DNA of 64,000 nucleotides, from contig CM077596.1 of the NCBI GenBank assembly GCA_039654915.1, forward strand, positions 78,245,751 through 78,309,750. Direction: 5' to 3'. The DNA is from Aquilaria yunnanensis. Its lineage: Eukaryota > Streptophyta > Magnoliopsida > Malvales > Thymelaeaceae. Positions 55,401-64,000 of the stretch are shown in pieces. Position numbers and translations under genes: made by a program. Position 1 is the first letter of the stretch. Every line of letters begins with the position of its first letter. The notes beneath the pieces are model-generated. The model did not search any database, had not been told where the DNA came from, and was given only the letters and a program-made list of their open reading frames with translations.

Positions 55401-58400
55401 CATCAATTTTTTTTTTTTAAAAAAAAACATAATAGCGCGAATCGTTAATGAAAATGATGCCATTTTTTAATTGACTTTTGAATAAACTGGGGCTACTTAA
55501 TTTACCACGTTGGATTGGGAGCAGAGTGGAGCTTGTGTTATTACCTTAATTTGGTTTGAAAGGGTGGGTGGGCAGCCGCAGCCAGTAAGATGAGACGTGG
55601 GCGGATGAGATATGGCGACTGGAAAGTTGAAAGGTGATTGAAGCAAAAGCAAAAGCAATTTCCGATTCATCCTGGTCCTTCAATTTCTAGTCCTCAGGTA
55701 AGGTCAGGTGCTGATGTTAGACCCTGCTCAACGCTTCTGGTTTGGCGGCCACCCCCGCTGGCCCTTTGTAATTGAGTTCCCAATATATATACATGTAATG
55801 ACTGGGGAGGTCAAACTAAAATCGAATCCATCAACTTTTATTACATTAAAAAATATTTTACACAATTTACAGCTATTTCAAAATTTAAATATACAAGTAA
55901 TGCGAATTGTATAGGTCAATTGAAAAAAAGTTAGAAATAACATTAGTTTAGGTCGAGTATTGTATTTAAAATTAAAATACAAAAACACCCCTTTTCAATA
56001 AATAAGCATATGGGTAAATATGTAATGTCAATAAATCCTATAATATATTTCAAATATATATCTTTAGTTGATATAATTTTTGTTATAATTAGAAGCATGT
56101 TTATAAATATACTAAGGGCAAAAGTAGTAAGAGCATCTAAAAAAGTCTTGATATAAATTATCTATCTCAAAAAACCTGAAGAGTATCAAAGCGCATTTGA
56201 CAATTTATATTTGTTGGCAGTGAAAGTTAAACTCAACTAGGTGCCGTGTTGAATAAGTGTACTCTTAAACCAATTCACCTAACACTTCGATAGAGTTAAT
56301 ATAATTTAAATTTTAAATTTTAGTTTGTTCTTTAACTCCATACATGATGGATTTGTCGCTGCAGGCAACTGGCATCTAGTCAATGGTGATGGGCATAATA
56401 TATAACATAAGAAAACTCTATAATAGTCTACGTATGTTACATAGTGCCATATTATTGTTATTTGTTTGGAAAGTACGGCAGGTCCAGAAACGAAAGATAG
56501 AGGGATCAGGAATTCATCTAACATATATAGACATCATCCACATATATATACGTATAACTTGTGGATGTATATATATATATATATATCCAGGAATTGATTG
56601 GCGAACCGATCACAATTATTTGCTTGACAGATTCATGCTGAGCTATATATGCAGCTTATTCTTCTCTCTGTAATTTTTGTTTTTCTAATAAAATTTGTCA
56701 CAAAAGTATCCTATACATATATACGCCGTCGATTTATCGAATAACTATATACTTCTATATATATGTAGCGGCAGTTAGCTTAGCTTGTATATATGCATAC
56801 TTATTGACTACTGCTACCACTACCAGTTGTGGTGAGTGGTGGCGTGGGTTGGTGAATCCGAGAGATTGAAGAGCTTCAAGTCTCGATCAGACCGATCAAC
56901 ATTTTGTTTTCATTAATGGCTGCGCTCGATTGGTCCATATCCACATTACATTCCCCTTCGCGGTCACCCTCCTTTTTCCTTTGAAATTTGCTCTGCTTTG
57001 CTTTTCTATTCCAATGCAGATGATGTTCCGCTTAATTTAGAAACCCAGTCGGGTTGGCAGAGCACGCCCGGGGGTTTGATTCTTTCCACAGCCTCCCATG
57101 ACTGACGAAGCGAGAAATGATACCAGGTTAAACAAGCCACTCAATTAACGTAACAAGTGAGAATCCACTAACAGGAAATACTAAAGCAATATTAAGGAAA
57201 TACGTCAATATTATTGTGTGATAGCTCAATATTATTTATCCACTCATAGATGGATCGAAGCTACTAACATTTTGGACAAACGCTTTGTAGATTAATTTGA
57301 TACCCAAAGTTATCATACATGCAGGAAACAGATTACAGATGAATTATGAGTTCGAGTAGATGTGGTCCTTTACTGACTTATTGGAAGATGCTTTCTTACC
57401 TATCATTATAGGCGTTAAACTTACATTGATGAAGAGTCATTATAAAAAGATGAATATCTCATTAACCTAATTAAGATGGTACACATAAGATTTTGAATCG
57501 AACAAAGATAATTATCTTGTTGAACGTTAATGACATGCTGGACATGGATGATGAGCCAGTATTGAAGTTAGACATACATTTCTTTTATGGAAATTTATGT
57601 ATTCTAGAATGGATTGTGGAAAGGTAAATTCATTTGTAGTCCCCCTATTATTTTGATTGTTCTAAAGTGATCCCTTACATCTAAAAATGTCTATTAACAT
57701 CTCTTACACATATTATAATAATTGAGCATTTTGACTCTATAATTCTTTAAAATATTTAGCTATTTGCCCCTACTGTTTTTAACATATAATTCTTGCCCTT
57801 AAGAAATTTTTTAGCTCCGCTCATTCTAGAAAGGAGGACAACTATGGATTTTTTTTATCATACAGAAGGGTAACTGTAGGTTTTAGCAAACTATGCCTAT
57901 TTTTTAATTTGCTTCTAAGTTCAAAGGAAAATATTATCCCAAAAGCAATTATATACATTTATATACAGTGAACTAACACTGTTTCCGATTTATATACTAT
58001 TTTAAAGTTTTTGCTACGGCAAGAAGATTTCACGCAACTATTCAATTCAGGTTCACCATGTCAAACTTCATAAATTATGAGAACATCCGGTAGCTATTAA
58101 GAGGCACTACACCTGACTTATTGCTAATGACTTGTGGCAATCATCACGAATCACACAGTATTGGAACCGTTTCACGACTACAGTTATTGTGATCATGCAT
58201 TCAAAAACTCTATTTATGTTTTAGAAAAGATAACTACAATTCCTAAAATTTTAATACTTTTTTTAATTTTAGCCATATTTTTTTTTTTTTAAAAAATGAG
58301 TCTTAATACTTTGCAATCATATAAGCAATTAGTTCTAAATTTACTGCAAGACTCTTATCGAACAGAAAACTAATTTATATACAAAAAAAAAATTAATAAT

Positions 58401-59596
58401 TTAACTGGCTAATAACTTTCACAAAAATAATTCTACAATTTAAAATTACCAAAAAGATAGTTACTGAACTGTTTAAATTAAAATTTTAAAAAATAAATAT
58501 TAACCAGTTTCTATGATTTGTCTTTTTCCTCTTGGTTAACCATATGAAGGAAAGTTTTCTAACTGTTTACATAGTTAGAAATTTTAGAACTCAATTAAAA
58601 AGACAAACTTTCGAGACCGAATTATAAAATATTTGAAACTTTTAGAATTAAAAATGATATTTTGCCTTTAGTTTCAGGGGATTTTTCACTAACCCATTCG
58701 TTTAATGCTTTGATCCATTGGAGCACGTGAAAGGCCCATAGCAGTTCATATTATATTGGAATCGATTCCATTGAGCTCAAAGTAATAGTAATGCCGAAAC
58801 TCCTTGGAAGCCCATTATATCTTAGAAGGGGAAAATGAACATGTGCTGGATTGTGCGTATACGCATGATAAAAGTACCCCGGAAATTTCAATTTTTTTCC
58901 CCATAATTTTCTCATGTAACACCTTTAAATGGTTAAGAGTCTGTACTTATTGCATAAAAAAAGTTCATGTATATGTCCCGCTAGCTAAGTTCAGTTGGTC
59001 CAGGAGACATTTGTCCACGCCAAAATCCAGTTCAACTCAAAATGTCAAATATAGCTTGAAGCCCTCAAGGCTTCAAGAAGAATGCAAGTAATCAATTATC
59101 TTTACAAACTATCAAAAATACCCCTTCTTAATATTTGTAAAGATGCTTTTAAGCATCAACGAGCAATTCATTTTAATTTTTTATAGCCTGGTCAACGTGT
59201 TCTTACAAGTTCCAATAAAGTAGATATGTAGTCCAATTATTTTGGGTCTTATTTACCCTTGAGTTAACTCATCCCCAACTACTACCACCAATCATGCCCA
59301 GCTATAATAATTTTCCTCAGTGCTCCATTTCTGAGCATCTGGGTCAGTTTCATAACTGGTGGTACCGCATGAGAAAATGTAGATAATGGTGATTGGCTTA
59401 CAACTTCGATCGAATTTAGCATAATGGAAACGATTAGTGTGATGATGAAGGAATGGTTATATGAATTTGATCTCATAGCTGGATGGAGAAGCCGTATGAA
59501 GGATTTGGGGAAAAAAGCGTAGCAAATAGAAAGGGAAAGGAGAAAATGGAGAGAAGGACCAAGAAAACAGGGGAGTGGGGAGATAATTCTTACACT
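55401..59596. other. AT-rich intergenic DNA, mostly unassigned
   Basis: No supportable gene. A TA microsatellite lies at about 56567-56587. 56830-57110 is less AT-rich and might be a decayed gene piece (listed separately). Open frames at 56383-56673, 58804-59091 and minus 59282-59620 carry no recognisable domain. Confidence 0.4.
56910..57110 (+). pseudogene. Possible decayed gene fragment, unidentified
   Basis: A short frame starts at an ATG near 56916 (MAALDWSISTLHSPSRSPSF, then a stop). After a possible acceptor (ccaatgcag at about 57020) comes another open stretch, DDVPLNLETQSGWQSTPGGL. Base composition is gene-like against AT-rich flanks. I do not recognise the protein. Confidence 0.2.
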
Positions 59597-60827
59597 ATAG
59601 ACATATGTTGAACTGGACATATCAATTTATCCCTAATTCCCCTATATATAACCCATAATTTAATAAAAATGATTAATTTGTCCCTAAACCAAAACTCACT
59701 CTCACCTCTGAAACCCTATCTTTATTGCCACTTCTGTCGTTGACGCCGCCGCTACTTCCTCCAATGAACCGTTACTGCCTCTAGATCTCACAGTCACTTG
59801 CTTCTAGATTACATTACCGCTCGTATCTATATCACGTGTTGTCGCTCACATCTAGATCTCAGTGTTGTCGCTTACCAGATCGCATCGATCATTGCCTCCG
59901 AGTCACTAAGTAAATGTTTGACACAGTGACTAAAAGTGTTTACAAAAAAATGTAAATGTGTCTAATATAATATGTGAAAGTGTCTACAAAGTAATATAAA
60001 AATAATTTATTATAATGAAAAATTAAAAGTGTTTGAAGCTATAAGAATAAGTGTCTGATTGAATATTAAAAAATATATAAAGAAATATGGAAAAACACCT
60101 AAACAAATTTGTGAACAATTTATTATCTTACAAAAAATAACTATTTAAAATAATAAAAAAAAATATCTAAATAAATATGTAAAAATGTTTAAACAAAAAT
60201 ATTAAAGTGTCTGAAATAATATACAAATAAATAAAGATGTATGAATTACTGAATAAATAAGTGTCTAAATAAATATTTAAAAATATCTGAAGGAAAATAT
60301 AAAAGTGTCTTAACAATAACTAATAAACATTTTTTTTTTTGGAAAACAAATCGCAATCTTTGCCTTTTTTGCCTGATCGATCCAAATGATGACGACTCTC
60401 CAAAACTTTAAGGTGATGGCCAGATAGTGTGCCATTATTGGAAACCCTGCTCAAAGCCCCTTGTCATCCACCTTCGCTGCCGCAAAACCCTCCGCATGCT
60501 CCTCAATTGCTCCTGTACCACCCCCGAACGCTGTCGTTACAGCCAACGCAATGACCATGATGGCGTCTCTGTTACTTCCCTCGAAAGCAAGGTAGTCACT
60601 AACTGTAAGAAAGAGGTAAAATCAAGGCAAGAACTAAAGGGAGTTTTTCTTGTCTTCGCTGCCATTGGACGAAACAGAGAGTGACAACCACGGAGATGAT
60701 AGGGTTCATTTATTACTGGACATGAGAGAAGAATGACATGACAACAAAAACATGAGAGAGAGAGAGAGAGAGAGAGTAAGGGCTAAATTTGTAAAATTAT
60801 CTTTTATGTCTAATTAGACATATGCTT
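59597..60827 (+). mobile_element. Unclassified DNA-transposon-like element, copy 2
   Basis: Both ends match the element at 34033-35515 in the opposite orientation (see there). 59925-60310 is built of aaagtgtct(a)- and 'aatatgtaaa'-type short repeats, the inverse of the tttagacactttt repeats in copy 1. The other side (60360-60690) is GC-richer with an open frame (60427-60684) of no known domain. Possible diverged 9-bp flanks are ttacactat / ttactgtat (7/9). Confidence 0.55.
60755..60776. repeat. (GA)n microsatellite
   Basis: About eleven GA units. Confidence 0.9.
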
Positions 60828-60991
60828 ACTGTATTCTTTGTAGTGAGGAGAAGGAGAGTAAGGGGAAAGAAAAGATAGCCGTGAAGATGGGTGAGAGCTA
60901 ACAATGATGGGAAAGTTTCTAGCGAAGCAAAGAAGCGGAGGGCATGATTGTGGACAGAGCAAGTTAGACCCAGTTTCCTTATAAGCTTAGT

Positions 60992-61256
60992 GTTAGGAAT
61001 CAGAACGTAAGCACAAAGAAAAGAGACACGAGAATTTACGAGGAAAACCCCAAATCGGGGAAAAACCTCGGGCGGCAAGCCGGAAGAAAGAATTCACTAA
61101 GAAAGAAGAAGAATACAATCTAAGTGACTACTAGATTGTGGGACGAATTCTAATTGTCACAACTAAGCTCCTTATATAAGGAGTTGAAGGTACCAAGGCC
61201 CTTTCCTAGTCCATGTGGGATGAAGGTTAAGAACAAAGTTGAGGCAATCTTCAACA
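60992..61256 (-). repeat. 3' LTR of the Copia element
   Basis: 265 bp. The plus strand runs tgttaggaatcag … ggcaatcttcaaca, so on the element strand it is TG…CA. A TATA-like tatataag lies near 61175 with a plausible start downstream. Immediately bordered by the polypurine tract. Confidence 0.9.
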
Positions 61257-61367
61257 ATCTCCACCTTGCATCAATTTTGTTGTACATGAACAAAACTCCA
61301 CCTTCATACCAAATTGATCTGTAACCTTCTTCTCTGATCTTCACAGCCACCTCCAAATAAGTGATAA

Positions 61368-64000
61368 TCAACAAATAAGATTTACTAAGTCCAAACAATG
61401 TTTGAACTTAGATCCAGGAAGAGTCTTCGTCATCATATCAGCAGCATTATCCAGCGTACTAACCTTCATGATCACAATATCACCTTTATCAACAATTTCA
61501 CGAACAAAGTGATATTTGACCCCAATATGTTTAGTACGCTCATGGAACATACTATCTTTTGTCAAGAAAATAGCACTTTGGCTATCACAATATATCTCCA
61601 GCCTGCGATCATCTTGAGTAAGCTCTGTATAAATATTTCTAAGCCAAATTGCTTCCTTCGTTGCTTCAGTGATTGCCATATACTCTGCTTCTGCAGTTGA
61701 AAGAGCAACTGTTGCTTGTAGGCAAGCCTTCCAGCTCACAGCACAACCACCGAATGTAAAAACGTATCCTGATGTGGATCGTCGAGTGTCAAGATTACCC
61801 GCGTAGTCAGAATCCACATATCCAATCAATCCAGCTTTAGAACCACCAAACTCAAGATAAGCCGTAGTTGTACCTTTTAGATACCTTAATATCCATTTTA
61901 CTGCTTGCCAATGCTCTTGTCCTGGATTAGCCATGTAACGGCTCACAACGCTAACTGCATGTGCTAAGTCGGGACGCGTGCAAACCATTGCATACATAAT
62001 GCTCCCAACAGCACTTGCATATGGTATTTTCTCCATCTTCTTAATTTCTTCATTTGTTGTCGGACATTGATGCGATGATAACTTGAAGTGTGCAGCAAGA
62101 GGTGTAGAAACTGATTTGGCTTTGCTCATGTCAAACCTCTCCAGAACTTTGCGTACATAACCCTCCTGTGAAAGATAAAGCTTCCTAGCCTTACGATCAC
62201 GCCTGATCTCCATGCCTAGGATGCGTTTTGCTGCACCTAAATCCTTCATATCAAATTCTGCACTTAATTGCGCCTTAATCTTGGCAATTTCTGACTTGCT
62301 CTTTGCTGCGATAAGCATGTCATCCACATAAAGCAGTAAATATGTGAATGAACCATCTCCAACCGGTCTCATGTAGACACATGAATCATAACTGCTTCTC
62401 CTGAAACCAAGATTCAAAGCAAACATATCAAAGCATTTATACCATTGTCGAGGTGATTGTTTGAGGCCATATAATGACTTCTGGAGTTTGCAGACATGGT
62501 CCTCCTTCCCCTCGACCTTAAAACCTTCAGGTTGCTCCATGTAGATTTCTTCCTTTAAATCACCATGCAGAAAAGCTGTTTTAACATCAAGTTGCTCCAA
62601 CTCAAGATCATCTAACGCAACAAGACCAAGAAACAGTCGGATAGAACTATGCTTCACAACAGGAGAATAAATATCATTAAAGTCAACTCCCGGTACCTGG
62701 CTAAAGCCTTTTGCAACTAGTCTAGCTTTATACCTTGGTTCTTCAACTCCGGGAATTCCTTCTTTCTTCTTGAACACCCACTTGCACTTGACAGTTCTTT
62801 TACCTTTGGGTAGTTTAGCTAGTGTCCAAGTGTCATTCTTTTGAAGCGATTCCATCTCTTCTTGCATAGCTACAACCCACTTAGAAGAATCTGGACAGTT
62901 AGTTGCATCTTTATAATTTGCAGGTTCAAAACAACTCTCTGTCTCTTCAGCAGCTGCAAAAGCAAACCCAACAAAGTCTGCTTCCTCAATTAACCTCTTT
63001 CGAGGCATACCTTGATTGCTACGACGGGGACGATTGATAGCAATAGAATGAGAAGGCTGAATGTCATCAGTTGCGGCTTGTTGCTCCACCTCAACTTGTG
63101 TATCCTTGACATCCTGATCATGACTTTCAGGATGTATTTGGAGCTCCACCTTGCTTCCAATCTTTTCCTTCTCAATGCTTGGATCAGCGACAGTCAACTC
63201 CTCCTTTTGATGCAACATGGATGTCTCGTCAAACATAACATTCCTGGCTGTGAAAACTTTGGAAGTATGAGGATTCCATAATTTATACCCTTTAACTCCT
63301 GTAGTGTATCCTAGAAAGACACATTTAATCGATCTAGGATCTAACTTCCCTTCATTCACATATGCATAAGCAGGACATCCAAATATCTTAAGATCATTAT
63401 AGTTAGCCGGACTGCCCGACCAAACTTCTTCAGGTGTCTTTAAACCAATAAAAGTATGAGGAGATCTGTTTACCAGAAAACAAGCTGTAGAGACTGCCTC
63501 TGCCCAAAATTTCTTCCCCAATCTAGAGTTTGAAAGCATGCATCTTGCCTTTTCCAACAAGGTTCTGTTCATCCGTTCTGCTACACCATTTTGTTGTGGA
63601 GTCCCTGGAACGGTCAGATGGCGAACAATACCTTGATCCTTGCAGTATTGTTTGAATTCTCCCGAACAGAATTCCAAACCATTATCTGTCCTTAGCCGTT
63701 TCACCTGCTTCCCGGTCTGCTTCTCGATCAGAGTCTTCCACTGCTTAAATGCGACAAAGGCTTCATTCTTATGCTTCAAGAAATATGCCCAAACCTTCCT
63801 TGAAAAATCATCAATGAAGGTAACCATGTAACGAGCTCCACCAAGAGATGCCTCACGAGACGGTCCCCAAACATCAGCATGAATATAATCAAGAGTTCCT
63901 TTAGTGTTATGTTTTGCAGGAGTAGTAAAAGAGATTCTCTTTTGCTTTCCAAATAAGCAATGTTCGCAGAAATCTAACTTACTGACCTTTTGTTCTCCGA
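61368..64000 (-). CDS. Copia pol polyprotein (partial): zinc finger, integrase, reverse transcriptase, RNase H
   Basis: The frame enters from beyond 64000 and is open for 876 codons to a TGA at 61368-61370. Visible in order: GAG-pre-integrase C-x2-C (FCEHCLFGK); integrase catalytic triad D42 (HADVWGPS), D105 (RTDNG), E141 (VAERMNRT), numbered from the window edge, with the canonical D(35)E spacing; RT with [22 protein letters not shown] and the catalytic box [11 protein letters not shown]; RNase H with [30 protein letters not shown] and [10 protein letters not shown]. The polyprotein copies and integrates the element's RNA. No stop, frameshift or lost catalytic residue is visible, so this part could still be functional. 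A first in-frame ATG at 63827 is internal and not the true start. Confidence 0.95.
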   Translation of the reverse strand, partial: GEQKVSKLDFCEHCLFGKQKRISFTTPAKHNTKGTLDYIHADVWGPSREASLGGARYMVTFIDDFSRKVWAYFLKHKNEAFVAFKQWKTLIEKQTGKQVKRLRTDNGLEFCSGEFKQYCKDQGIVRHLTVPGTPQQNGVAERMNRTLLEKARCMLSNSRLGKKFWAEAVSTACFLVNRSPHTFIGLKTPEEVWSGSPANYNDLKIFGCPAYAYVNEGKLDPRSIKCVFLGYTTGVKGYKLWNPHTSKVFTARNVMFDETSMLHQKEELTVADPSIEKEKIGSKVELQIHPESHDQDVKDTQVEVEQQAATDDIQPSHSIAINRPRRSNQGMPRKRLIEEADFVGFAFAAAEETESCFEPANYKDATNCPDSSKWVVAMQEEMESLQKNDTWTLAKLPKGKRTVKCKWVFKKKEGIPGVEEPRYKARLVAKGFSQVPGVDFNDIYSPVVKHSSIRLFLGLVALDDLELEQLDVKTAFLHGDLKEEIYMEQPEGFKVEGKEDHVCKLQKSLYGLKQSPRQWYKCFDMFALNLGFRRSSYDSCVYMRPVGDGSFTYLLLYVDDMLIAAKSKSEIAKIKAQLSAEFDMKDLGAAKRILGMEIRRDRKARKLYLSQEGYVRKVLERFDMSKAKSVSTPLAAHFKLSSHQCPTTNEEIKKMEKIPYASAVGSIMYAMVCTRPDLAHAVSVVSRYMANPGQEHWQAVKWILRYLKGTTTAYLEFGGSKAGLIGYVDSDYAGNLDTRRSTSGYVFTFGGCAVSWKACLQATVALSTAEAEYMAITEATKEAIWLRNIYTELTQDDRRLEIYCDSQSAIFLTKDSMFHERTKHIGVKYHFVREIVDKGDIVIMKVSTLDNAADMMTKTLPGSKFKHCLDLVNLIC

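Larger units (their letters stand above)
60992..64000 (-). mobile_element. Ty1/Copia retrotransposon, 3' part (5' part beyond the window)
   Basis: On the minus strand from 64000 down: pol frame (64000-61368), about 100 bp of 3' untranslated sequence, a polypurine tract (aaggtggagat, 61257-61267) and the 3' LTR (60992-61256). The 5' LTR and gag lie beyond base 64000. The uninterrupted frame points to a comparatively young insertion. Confidence 0.95.

Noticed and set aside
59282..59620. 112-codon minus frame
   Set aside because: No recognisable domain, no splice or promoter context; likely chance.
60797..61078. 93-codon minus frame
   Set aside because: It begins inside the Copia LTR and runs out into flanking DNA; no domain.
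61398..63831. Plus-strand frames opposite the Copia pol gene
   Set aside because: Antisense shadows of a long, clearly recognisable pol frame.

Overview
This 64 kb window is nuclear DNA of a flowering plant, most likely a eudicot. The evidence is split genes with GT-AG introns, a plant tRNA-Tyr gene with a 12-nt intron, a plant-type mitochondrial cyanoalanine synthase, a plant ARID/ELM2 protein, and a dense mix of LINE, Copia, hAT, Mutator-like, CACTA-like and Stowaway-like elements. It is AT-rich and gene-poor: only two protein-coding genes and one tRNA gene look functional. Most other open frames are chance ORFs or transposon debris. I found no bacterial or viral gene set, CRISPR array or novel gene system.

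Layout. 1-3.8 kb: a decayed LINE on the minus strand, cut by an LTR-like insertion. 5.1-6.6 kb: pieces of an LTR family around a hAT-like end that carries a fragment of a LOG cytokinin-activating gene. 6.8-10.7 kb: a Stowaway-like MITE, a Mutator-like element with a perfect 9-bp target duplication, and a hAT derivative. 11-17.2 kb: a CACTA-like element abutting a broken Copia gag, then a Copia LTR. 18.3-20.5 kb: a degenerate short-unit repeat array split by a compact LTR element with a primer-binding site but no coding region, then a second Stowaway-like MITE. 21.4-25.7 kb: a two-exon ARID-ELM2 gene on the plus strand. 27-31.9 kb: AT-rich DNA with a diverged direct-repeat pair. 31.9-41.4 kb: a MITE in a TA microsatellite, two Mutator-like elements with target duplications, a compound element with a ~167-bp tandem repeat, and a hAT derivative with a perfect 8-bp duplication. 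42.8-46.4 kb: tRNA-Tyr, a possible organelle-DNA insertion and a ten-exon cyanoalanine synthase gene on the minus strand. 48.2-55.4 kb: another Mutator-like element, then a decayed FAR1/FRS-type MULE with TGTTC-rich flanks and a nested MITE. 55.4-59.6 kb: unassigned AT-rich DNA. 59.6-60.8 kb: a second copy of the 34-35.5 kb family in the opposite orientation. 61-64 kb: the 3' part of a Copia element with an uninterrupted pol frame.

How the genes work. The ARID-ELM2 protein is a predicted nuclear DNA-binding chromatin factor. Cyanoalanine synthase removes mitochondrial cyanide using cysteine. The two genes have no evident functional link. The main interest is in the repeats: several elements have exact target duplications, at least one carries a recognisable host-gene fragment, and three nested insertions give a relative order of events.
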